Origin: an uncultured Eubacteriales bacterium
GTDB lineage: Bacteria > Bacillota > Clostridia > Oscillospirales > CAG-272
DNA length: 64,000 nt
Assembly: GCA_902491535.1 (NCBI GenBank)
Contig: CABUHS010000002.1
Location: forward strand, 1 to 64,000
Direction of reading: 5' to 3'
The translations under genes were made by a program, and so were the position numbers. The notes under the pieces are model-generated. The model was not told the DNA's origin and searched no databases. It worked only from the letters and a program-made list of their open reading frames with translations. Below are positions 32,291 to 41,286 of the stretch, in pieces; position 1 is the first letter of the stretch, and every line of letters begins with the position of its first letter.

Positions 32291-32421
32291 GTATTTGCCG
32301 AAAGATTTTATTATTAAATAAAATCGTGATAATCAAGGTGTTAATAAAATCCTTATAATTTTACTGTTTACTGATGTCTGCTTTACCGATTGCTTTTTTT
32401 AACAGCATAGTCTATATTGTA

Positions 32422-32505
32422 TGAGAACTTCGGCACATCGCCTGAGTTCTCATATTATTATGAAACAACAAGGTTCCGGGCGGTGGATCAGGTTCCTGTT
32501 TGTAT
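32422..32505 (+). repeat. 3'-end repeat family, copy 1
   Basis: Hairpin TGAGAACT/AGTTCTCA is followed by TTATTATGAAACAACAAGG and TTCCGGGCGG. The same conserved tail follows an unrelated hairpin at 39269 and 47947. No typical T-run follows. The remaining parts of 32291-32648 hold nothing else I can support. Confidence 0.6.
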
Positions 32506-32648
32506 TTTATTTGTGAGTAAAATAAAAGGAATATATTTATTGCCTATTAGAATAATGTAACTATTATTGACAAATATATATTTTTATAGTATTATGAAAT
32601 TGGATGTTCACATAAATTTATCGACAAATTCAGCTGAGGAGAAGTGAA

Positions 32649-33854
32649 ATGAAAAAGGGATTTTTCTTATTTATGATTTCAGCCGTGATTTTTGCAATGT
32701 GTTCCTGTACTTCGTCGGTTTTGAAGGAGGTAAGCAGCGGAACGACTGAAAAAAACGATTCAGAAACTAACGGAATATCAACTGAAAAAAATAATGTCGA
32801 AGCGAGCGGAATGTGCGGTGAAGATGTCAAATGGGTGTTAGATACATCCGGTTTGCTCACGATCAGCGGTACGGGTGATATGACGCGAATCATTGATGCG
32901 GATTACGAGTCCTCAAATGTGTTAGGAATCCAATATGCAGACCTGATCACGGCTTGTGTGATCGAGAACGGCGTTACTTCTATCTGCCAGGATGCATTTT
33001 ACGGTTGCACTGCCCTAGCCCGTGTTGAGATACCGGACAGCATTACGTCGATAGGGCAGAGCGCTTTTGGCGGCTGCAGCAGTCTTGCGAGCATAACGAT
33101 ACCGGACAGTGTTACATCGATTGGCAACAGTGCGTTTTGGGCATGTGCAAGTCTGACTGATATTGTGATTCCGGGAAGTGTGAACGAACTCGGTTATGCT
33201 GTTTTTTCCGGATGCAGTAATCTTGTAAGTGCAACGCTGTCTGATGGCTTACTGTCTACAGGTGACCGCACTTTTTCGGATTGCAGCGCTCTTTCTCATA
33301 TTATTTTTCCGGACGGACTTAAATCAATCGGACATGAAACATTTTTGAGATGTACCGGTCTTACGGAGATCGTTATTCCCGACGGTGTGACAGAGATCGG
33401 AGTTTATGCCTTTTCCGATTGTGAAAATCTCTCTGATATTACGATACCGGACAGTGTTGTTTCGATCGGTATTCTTGCATTTAACAATACAGCATATTAT
33501 AATGACGATGCTAATCTGGATAACGGTATACTGTATATAGGTGATTGTCTGATATATGTAAAAGAGGTGCAAAGCGGCGCATGTATTGTAAAACCTGGTA
33601 CAAAAACGATTGCGGATCAAGGATTTTGGCTCTGCAACGAGCTTACTGATATCACGATACCGGACAGTGTTACTTCAATCGGAGTGTGTGCCGTACATTA
33701 TCCCGGCCCGAGATCGGTGACTTATGAGGGAACTGAGGCACAGTGGAAACAGGTTCATGTCTCGGAAGGGAATAATCCTTTGCTCGCTGCAGGGATTATT
33801 TGTACCGACGGTGTTATTGAGCCTGTCAGCACTGAGGCCGTCGGAGATATCTGA
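32649..33854 (+). CDS. BspA-type leucine-rich-repeat lipoprotein
   Basis: This 401-residue protein has a lipoprotein signal peptide (hydrophobic core 5-18, then CSC). About ten repeats of the BspA/LRR_5 type follow from about residue 105: each carries SIGxxAFxGCSSLxxIxIPDSV or a close variant. A non-repeat segment (about 285-325) interrupts them. BspA-like proteins bind host proteins or other bacteria at the cell surface. AGGAG precedes the ATG. The stop codon TGA coincides with the first bases of repeat element R1. Confidence 0.85.
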   Translation: MKKGFFLFMISAVIFAMCSCTSSVLKEVSSGTTEKNDSETNGISTEKNNVEASGMCGEDVKWVLDTSGLLTISGTGDMTRIIDADYESSNVLGIQYADLITACVIENGVTSICQDAFYGCTALARVEIPDSITSIGQSAFGGCSSLASITIPDSVTSIGNSAFWACASLTDIVIPGSVNELGYAVFSGCSNLVSATLSDGLLSTGDRTFSDCSALSHIIFPDGLKSIGHETFLRCTGLTEIVIPDGVTEIGVYAFSDCENLSDITIPDSVVSIGILAFNNTAYYNDDANLDNGILYIGDCLIYVKEVQSGACIVKPGTKTIADQGFWLCNELTDITIPDSVTSIGVCAVHYPGPRSVTYEGTEAQWKQVHVSEGNNPLLAAGIICTDGVIEPVSTEAVGDI

Positions 33855-34010
33855 TAAAATAACCTCACGATGTAAACCGAAGCTTTGCAGTGCAAACCTT
33901 CGGACATCTGAGAGAACATTGAATGACTAAAAGCAAAACGCCTGTGTCGTTTTGACGCAGCAAAGCTGCGTACCAAGGCTTACGCCTTGCTTTTATGATA
34001 TAATAAGGAG
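33853..34010 (+). repeat. Structured dispersed element, copy R1
   Basis: It begins TGATAAAATAACCTCAC and ends TGATATAATAAGG. 5' domain: stem 1 GATG/CATC, stem 2 CCGAAG/CTTCGG, stem 3 TTTGC/GCAAA, nested in that order. Linker: TGAGAGAACATTGAATGAC. 3' domain: outer stem TAAAAGC/GCTTTTA enclosing three hairpins (AAAACG/CGTTTT, ACGCAGC/GCTGCGT, AAGGC/GCCTT). All stems differ in sequence from the other copies but fold alike. Confidence 0.8.
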
Positions 34011-34017
34011 TACTAAA

Positions 34018-34401
34018 ATGCACATTGTCAAGCTGATATTGAAGATTATTTTATGTCTGATTTTGATTATCGGTATTTTTTTCACCGCTGTATATGCATA
34101 TTATGAGTACATTATGAAAGAAGAAATTGTTACCATACATAGTCCTGATGGAAGATATTCTTTTGTATTTTATCAGATAGGCAGTCCGGAATGGCCTTTT
34201 GGATCGGTTACAACTCAAATATGTGTAAAAAATGAAAAGGGGCGGATTATTGATAAGAACAACTTTGAGTTGGTGAATGACGGTGCTTCTGCGAATGAGT
34301 ATAACATAGAGGATATCAGGTGGTATGAAAATACTGTTGAAATTGATATCAAGGGCGCAGACGAAATTAAATTTACAACATATACTTTAAAGCTTCAATA
34401 G
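34018..34401 (+). CDS. Small membrane-anchored protein, unknown
   Basis: This 127-residue protein has one N-terminal hydrophobic segment (about 5-30). A small beta-rich domain follows (TIHSPDGRYSFVFYQIGS...; VEIDIKGADEIKFTTYTLKL). AAGGAG, part of the end of repeat R1, is its ribosome site. It resembles the many small anchored proteins of Firmicutes carrying one DUF of unknown role. Confidence 0.65.
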   Translation: MHIVKLILKIILCLILIIGIFFTAVYAYYEYIMKEEIVTIHSPDGRYSFVFYQIGSPEWPFGSVTTQICVKNEKGRIIDKNNFELVNDGASANEYNIEDIRWYENTVEIDIKGADEIKFTTYTLKLQ

Positions 34402-34451
34402 TTTGTAAAAGATATTTTACAGGCATGATATATCGATTTTATTTTGAAACA

Positions 34452-34486
34452 AAACGTTCGCCGTTTGACTGACGGCGGGCGTTTTT
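34452..34486 (+). terminator. Intrinsic terminator
   Basis: AACG-TTCGCCGT pairs with ACGGCGGG-CGTT around TTGACTG, followed by TTTTT. Confidence 0.8.
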
Positions 34487-34491
34487 ATCTG

Positions 34492-34520
34492 TTGACACGC
34501 CTATTCGTTTGTGATATACT
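34492..34520 (+). promoter_or_regulatory. Promoter of the RNase R gene
   Basis: TTGACA, 17 bases, TATACT; about 120 bases before the start codon. Confidence 0.75.
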
Positions 34521-34642
34521 GAAAAACAATATAAATGCCGTATAATGCGGAATAGAAAAGCCGCAGCGGGTCGAAAATAATATATAAATATGAAAAAACA
34601 CACATGAAGATCCCGCCGGGCGGAGAGAAAGGTTTCGTTTTA

Positions 34643-37090
34643 ATGGCAGAGAAATATAAAGATAACGACAGAAGATATGACTCATTTTCGAATAATACAG
34701 AAGATTCGGCAACCGATATTATGTGCGGACGTATCATGGACGCTGTGCTTTCATCGGAGTATAAGCCATGCACTCCCGATGAACTTGCTGCATTTATGCT
34801 TCTGTCGGAAGATGACGAGCGCGTGTTCAATGAAGCAGGATACCGCCTGGAAAATGAGGGCAGACTTGTTCGTCTGAAACGCGGACGAATTGCCGCGACC
34901 GAAAATTCTTCATATATTCGTGGTATATTCCGCGCTAATGCTAAAGGCTTTGGATTTGTTACACCGGAGGAAAGCTTTTCATCGCGTGTCAGCGGAGATC
35001 TGCATATTTCAGCCGGAAGGACGCTCGGAGCTGTCAGCGGAGATACTGTTCTTGCTGCCGTTACAGGAAGAGCTTCGGATTCCAAGAATCCGGAAGGCGA
35101 TGTTGTTCGGATTATTTCGCGCGGAATTATCGAGCTTATCGGAACGGTCGAACCGATTCCGCGTTTTCCGCAGAGCGCCAGGCGCGGAACTGGAATGTGC
35201 GTTCGTCCGGACAAGCCTATATATCCTTTTCTTGTTTTGCTTGATGACGGAGGCGATACGCTTCCGCATATCGGTACAAGTGTCAGCGTAAGACTTACCG
35301 AATATCCCGATTATTCAGGCTATGCAAGCGGAGTTATAACAGAGGTATTCGGCAGAAGCGGCAGTACTGATGCTGTATATGCTTCTATCATGTACGAATA
35401 CGGTTTAAGTACCAAGGACGGAGGAGGATTTTCTGACGAGCTTATCGGTGCGGCGAAGGCTATTTCCGAAAGGGGAATAGTATATGATGATGCAGAAAGC
35501 CGTATCGGCGGAGATATTGACGGACGGCGCGACCTGAGAAATGAGCTTATTTTCACTCTTGACGGAGCTGATGCTAAGGATCTTGACGATGCTATAAGTG
35601 TCAAACGTGACGGTGACGTTTTTGTTCTCGGGGTTCATATCGCCGATGTCTCTCACTATGTTTCTCCGGGATCGCCGCTCGACAATGAGGCACTTACCAG
35701 AGGAACAAGCGTTTATCTGACTGACCGTGTAGTACCTATGCTTCCTCGCCCTATCTCGAATGGCATATGCTCGCTCACTGCCGGTACAGACAGACTTACA
35801 CTATCTGCAATTATGCATATAGACCGCGACGGAAATACAGTTCAGACCGAGCTTTGCGAGAGTGTTATCCATTCATCGCTCAGAGGCGTTTACAGTGAAT
35901 TTAATGATTTTATACAAAACGGAAGTGATTCGGAATATGCCGATAAATATTCTGTTTTAGGTGACATGGCGGAAGCATGTACAGAGCTGTACAGCATACT
36001 TGAGAGAAGAAGCCGGTCGCGCGGCGCGCTTGAACTCGAAACTTCGGAGGCGAAAATTTTTCTGGGAGCGGACGGCGCTCCGACAGACATTAAAGTATGC
36101 GACCGCGGAATAGGCGAGAGAATGATAGAACAGTTTATGTTATGCGCGAATGAAGCTGTAGCTACTGAACTTTATTTTCGCGATATGCCGTGTGTTTACC
36201 GTATCCATGAGGATCCGTCTCCGGAAAAAATACGTGCATTCACGGTTTTCGCTCATAATCTCGGACTTGATATATCCCCGCTCAGAGCTAAAAAGATATA
36301 TCCGACCGCTATATCAAACGTACTTGCTCAGGCTTCCGAGCGTGAGATCGGCGGAGTTGTGTCGTATGTATTGCTTCGTTCTTTGATGAAAGCGCGATAC
36401 AGTGATAAATGCCTTCCGCACTTCGGACTTGCTATTGATAAATACTGCCATTTCACATCTCCCATAAGACGTTATCCCGATCTTGCAGTACATCGGTTTG
36501 TAAAGGCAATGCTCCGCGGCGAAATGTTCGGTGAGAGACTTGCTTCGGCGGAAAAATTTGCTGCTAAGGCGGCCGATATGTCGAGTGATAATGAACTTCG
36601 TGCGGTTTCTGCAGAGCGTGCGGTCGACGATCTGTTTAAGGTCAGATATATGAGTTCATATGTAGGCGAAACATTTGACGGAGTTGTAAGTTCGGTAACT
36701 TCATTCGGAATGTTTGTTGAGCTGCCGAATACATGCGAGGGACTTATTCCGATCACATCTATGGACGGATATTTTATATATGATGAAGTCACTCTTACAC
36801 TTTCGTGCGGTAATAAAATATTTCATCTCGGTGATAAGGTTACCGTAAAGCTTATTTCAGCGGACGTTGTCCGCAGAAAACTTGAATTTGAACTTATCGG
36901 CGACGGAATGAAAAAGTCTGAAAGCCGCGCAGGTCATAAAGATAACGCCGCCTGTGATTTTTCAGGGCGACGTAGCAGAAGATACGGACGCAAAAAGGTT
37001 CCGTCCGACCATAAGAAGCCGTCGGGACGCAGGCGAAAAGATGCAGGAGGACGGGAAAACAGTTCTTCAGGAAGACGCAGACGCCGCTGA
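34643..37090 (+). CDS. rnr: Ribonuclease R
   Basis: This is a 3'-5' exoribonuclease that degrades structured RNA. Order of domains (815 residues): N-terminal winged helix (about 18-75), cold-shock domains (80-230), RNB catalytic domain with TLDGADAKDLDDAISV (aspartates of the metal site, about 310), LTRGTSVYLTD, HFGLAIDKYCHFTSPIRRYPD, an S1 domain (GVVSSVTSFGMFVELPNTCEG, about 680) and a highly basic tail rich in Arg, Lys, Ser and Gly. The ATG at 34643 (MAEKY) follows GGAGAGAAAGG; an upstream ATG at 34604 is possible. In most Firmicutes rnr lies near smpB; that is not so here within view. Confidence 0.92.
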   Translation: MAEKYKDNDRRYDSFSNNTEDSATDIMCGRIMDAVLSSEYKPCTPDELAAFMLLSEDDERVFNEAGYRLENEGRLVRLKRGRIAATENSSYIRGIFRANAKGFGFVTPEESFSSRVSGDLHISAGRTLGAVSGDTVLAAVTGRASDSKNPEGDVVRIISRGIIELIGTVEPIPRFPQSARRGTGMCVRPDKPIYPFLVLLDDGGDTLPHIGTSVSVRLTEYPDYSGYASGVITEVFGRSGSTDAVYASIMYEYGLSTKDGGGFSDELIGAAKAISERGIVYDDAESRIGGDIDGRRDLRNELIFTLDGADAKDLDDAISVKRDGDVFVLGVHIADVSHYVSPGSPLDNEALTRGTSVYLTDRVVPMLPRPISNGICSLTAGTDRLTLSAIMHIDRDGNTVQTELCESVIHSSLRGVYSEFNDFIQNGSDSEYADKYSVLGDMAEACTELYSILERRSRSRGALELETSEAKIFLGADGAPTDIKVCDRGIGERMIEQFMLCANEAVATELYFRDMPCVYRIHEDPSPEKIRAFTVFAHNLGLDISPLRAKKIYPTAISNVLAQASEREIGGVVSYVLLRSLMKARYSDKCLPHFGLAIDKYCHFTSPIRRYPDLAVHRFVKAMLRGEMFGERLASAEKFAAKAADMSSDNELRAVSAERAVDDLFKVRYMSSYVGETFDGVVSSVTSFGMFVELPNTCEGLIPITSMDGYFIYDEVTLTLSCGNKIFHLGDKVTVKLISADVVRRKLEFELIGDGMKKSESRAGHKDNAACDFSGRRSRRYGRKKVPSDHKKPSGRRRKDAGGRENSSSGRRRRR

Positions 37091-37096
37091 TTCCTT

Positions 37097-37324
37097 TTAA
37101 AGCTGCTCTGTCTCTTCGGCTTCAAACGATATAGTTTCGAATGTATTATCTGTTTCGATCCGGCTTTCATCTACGTGAGACATGTTTTCCGGATTTACCG
37201 AATCGGTATGGGAATCAGGCTTGTGACCGATAAGCGTATAGATTCCGATCACGCATGCCATCAGTGCGCATGAGGACAGGACGTATGATACGGGGTTTTT
37301 GCATTTCCTAATATATTTTTTCAT
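37097..37324 (-). CDS. Small single-pass membrane protein
   Basis: 75 residues: basic start (KKYIRKCKNP), one hydrophobic segment (about 13-32) and an acidic, Ser/Glu-rich outer tail. It is convergent with rnr, 6 bases between the stops. The sequence gives no function. Confidence 0.6.
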   Translation of the reverse strand: MKKYIRKCKNPVSYVLSSCALMACVIGIYTLIGHKPDSHTDSVNPENMSHVDESRIETDNTFETISFEAEETEQL

Positions 37325-37479
37325 GCGACATACCTTCCTTTGTGTTATATCCTGTGATGTATCATTCTCAGTGTTATATAAAAATATACATTATGGAAGT
37401 ATATAAACCAAAGGTAATGGTTTCCCCTGTTATGCGCTGATTTTAGAGTTGCCGTGAAAACGGCTGAACGGAGATTTTT

Positions 37480-38142
37480 ATGGAAGAGAATAAAATATCA
37501 AAAAAAATAAGGGTTGAGACTTCATCACGGGTATGCAATCTTGCATTTGAAGATGCGGTGAACGACCGTCTTGAGAAGCGTACCCGTGCAGAATACCGCC
37601 GCCGCGCATATGAGGAATGGATAGATTCGATTCCGTCTAAATATCCCGGCGAGACATCGGACAGAGCGTCGTATAAGCCTGAGAATACTGCACTTGACAA
37701 ATTTATAAAAAGTCTTTCGTCTGACCTTCCGGATTCGGTCGAAAGGATAGAATCGAATTCTGCCGGGACGATAAGCTTCAGCGGGGATGAAAGCGGCAGG
37801 ATAGACGTTGAATACGATGAAAGCGGAATGCTTAGAATGGATTGCAAAACTGTCGTTACATTTGAGAGGGAATTTCCCGAACGCATAACGGTATACAGAA
37901 CCGGAACTGCGGGAGCTTCGCTTGTCTTCGACAGCTCGACTCCGCGCGTTTACTGTATGTACGATACTCCGGCAGGACAGATCGGTATGGGTGTTCTGAC
38001 GCATAGAATACGAAATACTGCACCGGAGTTGCTCGACGGCGCAGAGAACGGTGAGATCGTGCTTGACTATACTCTCGAACTTGGCGGTGTCAAGGCGGAA
38101 TATACACACCTTGAACTTAAGCTTACGGTTTGTGAGGAGTGA
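37480..38142 (+). CDS. DUF1934 (YwiB-like) beta-barrel protein
   Basis: In this 220-residue protein the C-terminal half shows the DUF1934 pattern: FEREFPERITVYRTGTAGASLVFD, YDTPAGQIGMGVLTHRI, and GEIVLDYTLELGGVKAEYTHLELKL. The family has a calycin-like barrel and unknown role, and is common next to translation or rRNA genes in Firmicutes. The N-terminal half is longer and more charged than in typical 140-residue members. Confidence 0.75.
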   Translation: MEENKISKKIRVETSSRVCNLAFEDAVNDRLEKRTRAEYRRRAYEEWIDSIPSKYPGETSDRASYKPENTALDKFIKSLSSDLPDSVERIESNSAGTISFSGDESGRIDVEYDESGMLRMDCKTVVTFEREFPERITVYRTGTAGASLVFDSSTPRVYCMYDTPAGQIGMGVLTHRIRNTAPELLDGAENGEIVLDYTLELGGVKAEYTHLELKLTVCEE

Positions 38143-38316
38143 ATTTCGGTCAGTCTGAAATAAATATCGGATCATCTGTCGGGGACAACCCGATTGAAGG
38201 TTTTATTTCATTTGTCAGGATATTAAAAAACGTATTTTAAAATATACTTATTATTGTAAAAAACGTTTTTCTATGATACAATACAAATATACATATCGTA
38301 ATAAGGAGTAAAACCT

Positions 38317-39237
38317 ATGAAATGCTATAACTGCGGATATGAAAGTCAGGACGATTTTGCTTTTTGTGCAAAATGTGGCGCGGCTCAGAACTCTGCGTTA
38401 CAAGGTGAAGCTGCGCCTGTACAGGAGCCTGCACCTACGCAGGTGAACACACCTGCAACGCCTACGCCTGCATATACCTCTGCAGAGCCGAGGTATTACA
38501 ATAGCGGGGCACAGCAGAACACGTTTTCTGCACCGGGATCTATGGCGGAAAGAATTTTAACATCGCTTAAGGACAGCCTGTTCTTAATTCTTTGCATTGC
38601 TTACAGTGTGAGTACGGCGTTCCTCCTTTTCGACGGAAGCATTCCCCTTATCGGAATACTTATAACTATATTTTTGTGGATCACTTTTGCCAAGTCAAGA
38701 AACGGTATCGCGAGCAGAGAACACATCCGCTGCATAAGCGGTACGATATTCGCTTCATATGTAGTATGTTATGTTATCGCCGGTTCAATGGCCTTTTCCG
38801 GACTTGGAGTAATGATATTCGGCGCAGGCGGAAGCGGTTTTATAGCAGATATATTACAATCTGCATTCAGAGAATCCGGATTCGGGCGTTATGATGGCTT
38901 TATAGGCGGATTTATCGCAGGCGCTGCTATTATATTCGGTATTGTACTTATAATCGGAGCGGCAGTTGTTGCAGTTATAAACTATTTCTCAATACGCAAC
39001 ATACATCTTTTTGTTCAGTCGGTCTATAACAGCATCGGCGGAGGACAAACGGATATTGTGAAAGCAAATACAGCAAAGACATGGCTTATGGTAATGGGCA
39101 TATTAGAAGGTATCGGCTCTTTAACTTCACTTATCAAACTAAACTTTTTACAGTTTATTGCTTTTGGTGCCGGTGCCGCCGCTATGATTATTGGAGGTAT
39201 CCTGATCGAAAAGTATTATAATAATATTAACTCATGA
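38317..39237 (+). CDS. Zinc-ribbon membrane protein
   Basis: This 306-residue protein has an N-terminal zinc ribbon with C3, C6, C17 and C20 (CYNCGY...FCAKCG). A Pro/Thr/Ala-rich linker (25-75) and then five or six hydrophobic segments between 85 and 300 follow. Such zinc_ribbon_2 membrane proteins are frequent in Clostridia; function is unknown. TAAGGAG precedes the ATG. Confidence 0.78.
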   Translation: MKCYNCGYESQDDFAFCAKCGAAQNSALQGEAAPVQEPAPTQVNTPATPTPAYTSAEPRYYNSGAQQNTFSAPGSMAERILTSLKDSLFLILCIAYSVSTAFLLFDGSIPLIGILITIFLWITFAKSRNGIASREHIRCISGTIFASYVVCYVIAGSMAFSGLGVMIFGAGGSGFIADILQSAFRESGFGRYDGFIGGFIAGAAIIFGIVLIIGAAVVAVINYFSIRNIHLFVQSVYNSIGGGQTDIVKANTAKTWLMVMGILEGIGSLTSLIKLNFLQFIAFGAGAAAMIIGGILIEKYYNNINS

Positions 39238-39268
39238 ATATTTAAATTATTAAAAGACTTACGTCGTT

Positions 39269-39350
39269 AATATTCCCCCAAAAGCTATATGCTTTTGGGG
39301 GAATATTATTGTGAAACAACAAGGTTCCGGCGGGTCGGGTTCTTATTTTG
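39269..39350 (+). repeat. 3'-end repeat family, copy 2
   Basis: A perfect 17-bp hairpin (core TTCCCCCAAAAG/CTTTTGGGGGAA) is followed by ATTATTGTGAAACAACAAGG and TTCCGGCGGGTCGGGTTC. It follows the stop of the zinc-ribbon gene. The tail is nearly identical to copy 1 although the hairpin is different. Confidence 0.65.
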
Positions 39351-39430
39351 ATAGCTATTTTGAAGCTAAAAAAATCATAAATAATAAATGACACTGCATT
39401 TTTGAAATACGGTGGTATAAATTTGATTTT

Positions 39431-39700
39431 TTACATATTTTCATTTTCACTATTTGCATTTAAAAGTTCATCACAGCTTATTCCGAATACTTTTGCAATT
39501 TTGACAACTTCTATATCTGTGACAAAGCGCTTTCCGCATTCGATTCGCTGTATCGCATTCTTATCAACGTCAATCCCGTTAAGTTGTAGTTGCTCAGCAA
39601 GCATTCTTTGCGACATTTTAGGTATATGATTTTTCCTAAGCTCTGATACTCTGTTGCCGCATAAATTATTTTTTCCGTTATTTATTTTATTTTTAAACAT
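39431..39700 (-). CDS. XRE-type transcriptional regulator
   Basis: This 89-residue protein has a helix-turn-helix (RVSELRKNHIPKMSQRMLAEQLQ...VDKNAIQRIECGKR, about 20-58) and ends in a polar tail. AAGGA lies before the chosen ATG; an earlier ATG adds 12 residues. It is divergent from the operon at 39810, with palindromes around the shared promoter region that look like its operators. Confidence 0.8.
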   Translation of the reverse strand: MFKNKINNGKNNLCGNRVSELRKNHIPKMSQRMLAEQLQLNGIDVDKNAIQRIECGKRFVTDIEVVKIAKVFGISCDELLNANSENENM

Positions 39701-39716
39701 GGTATCCTTCTTTTTT

Positions 39717-39785
39717 TGACATTCAGTGCTTGACAAATATATTATAAAAGACTATAATAAGGTTAATGACATTCACCGGATGTCA
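39717..39785. promoter_or_regulatory. Promoter (TTGACA-17-TATAAT) flanked by operator repeats
   Basis: The plus-strand promoter uses TTGACA (39730) and TATAAT (39753). TGACATTCAG lies upstream and TGACATTCACCGGATGTCA (39767-39785, an arm-6 palindrome) just downstream. The repeated TGACATTCA suggests sites for the divergent XRE protein, which would block the membrane-protein operon and itself. Confidence 0.7.
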
Positions 39786-39809
39786 AAAACAAAAAGCAGG
39801 TAAATAACG

Positions 39810-40292
39810 ATGAGTAACAAAAGAAATTCAAAGATAATAAGCATTATTTTGATTAGTGTATGTATTATGATATCTCTTGGAATTATTCCTTTTTCAACCG
39901 GTTTTTGTGATGGAATTATTCCTGACGCTGACAGTATTGGTAAGGGTGTGTTTTATATATTGAATAAATGTGTTGAAAATGAAAAGGAATTGCGATATGT
40001 TACATCGCGTGGAACATTGTATGCGGCGTTTTTTGATCTTTGTCTTTTAGTTTCAGCGGTATATGGTAGAAAAGGCTTTATTGTTATATCTGCTTTGGGC
40101 GGTTGGATTAGCTTATTGATCTGCCTCATAAGGCTTATTAATATGAATGGATTTGACAAAATATTTGATTTAGATGACTGCGGACTTACAATCGGGTTTT
40201 GGATTCCTTTTATTTTGTTTATTATATGCTTTTTTATTTCTTTAAGTATTTCTTCATATAAAAAATGTTTAGAAATAAACAATCTATTATAG
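39810..40292 (+). CDS. Membrane protein, unknown
   Basis: 160 residues; hydrophobic segments at about 10-30, 68-88, 92-112 and 132-152. It is probably controlled by the divergent XRE protein. AAGCAGG lies before the ATG; 14 bases to the next gene. No family was recognised. Confidence 0.68.
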   Translation: MSNKRNSKIISIILISVCIMISLGIIPFSTGFCDGIIPDADSIGKGVFYILNKCVENEKELRYVTSRGTLYAAFFDLCLLVSAVYGRKGFIVISALGGWISLLICLIRLINMNGFDKIFDLDDCGLTIGFWIPFILFIICFFISLSISSYKKCLEINNLL

Positions 40293-40306
40293 TTAAAGGA
40301 TTTTTT

Positions 40307-41149
40307 ATGAAAAAAATATTATTTTTTTGCTTGATTATATTATCAGTTACTTTGTTTATTGCGATTGTTTTTATTCAAGAGCAATTTGTGCCTGTGAAAA
40401 CTGAATCTGAGGAAACGGTACATGAACCGCTTCCGTGCGAAGAACTATATGATAATGTATTAGCATCCGGTGACGGTTATTATATAGTAAGTAAATGGAT
40501 TGAAAATTATCAGGAGGCGTATACTGAATACGGAATAATAGATAAAAATTCAAACTGGTCTGTACCGTTATCAAAGGATAATGAAATAGCTTCTTCCGCA
40601 GAAGGTTTTACTCCTATGGCAGAATCATATTATGATTTAAAATTTGATTATATAGGAGAAGGTATGTTTGTAGTAAGAAGGCAGTGCTGTATATTTCCTG
40701 AGGCTATAGATTATTATAATTATGCATCATCTTATATGGCTAATGGCGGATGCTATATTATTAATGCCGTAACGGGGCATTGCTATGAAGCAGGCGCCTT
40801 TATAACACCTTATGTTAACGGATATTGTTTTTATTTACAAACAAGGTGGGGACTTATAATTCGTATTGATAAAGACGGAAATAAAATTGAATTTACAAAG
40901 GAAGGAGCAATTCCATTTGGAGTTCCGGCTCAGGGATTGATATTTATTAATGACAAATTTTATGATATAGAAACTGCTGAAGTTAAGATTGATTTAAGTG
41001 ATTATAATTTAACAGAACGCGGAAATAGGCAGTTTGACGAGTCAGGCCGTTATACATTTAAATTTAAAAATTCTGCCGGGACAAATTACATAGCAGAAAT
41101 AAATACAAACGGGGAGTTTACATCCGGGCCAAACAAGTTGGGCTATTAG
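40307..41149 (+). CDS. Membrane-anchored WG-repeat-like protein
   Basis: This 280-residue protein has one N-terminal hydrophobic segment (about 3-24). An extracytoplasmic domain of repeated short beta units follows (YGIIDKNSNWSVPLS; WGLIIRIDKDGNKIEF; YTFKFKNSAGTNYIAEINTNG), similar in style to WG-type repeats. AAAGGA precedes the chosen ATG; the frame opens 14 codons earlier inside the previous gene. No exact family was recognised. Confidence 0.65.
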   Translation: MKKILFFCLIILSVTLFIAIVFIQEQFVPVKTESEETVHEPLPCEELYDNVLASGDGYYIVSKWIENYQEAYTEYGIIDKNSNWSVPLSKDNEIASSAEGFTPMAESYYDLKFDYIGEGMFVVRRQCCIFPEAIDYYNYASSYMANGGCYIINAVTGHCYEAGAFITPYVNGYCFYLQTRWGLIIRIDKDGNKIEFTKEGAIPFGVPAQGLIFINDKFYDIETAEVKIDLSDYNLTERGNRQFDESGRYTFKFKNSAGTNYIAEINTNGEFTSGPNKLGY

Positions 41150-41244
41150 TAGAATTTATATTAGGTAATAAAATGCTTATATTTAATGAATAATATAAAT
41201 TTACGAATAAAATAATTTTTTCATCTTTATATTAGAATAAAAAT

Positions 41245-41283
41245 AAAGCTGTAGCAAGTGATTTTATTACTTGCTACAGCTTT
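41245..41283. terminator. Two-way terminator between convergent genes
   Basis: AAAGCTGTAGCAAGT pairs perfectly with ACTTGCTACAGCTTT around a 9-base loop; it serves the gene at 40307 and the minus-strand gene to the right. Confidence 0.8.
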
Positions 41284-41286
41284 GCT

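Noticed and set aside
32649..33854. Internal repeats that could be taken for a CRISPR-like or tandem DNA array
   Set aside because: They are codons of BspA-type leucine-rich repeats, varied at third positions and without regular spacers.
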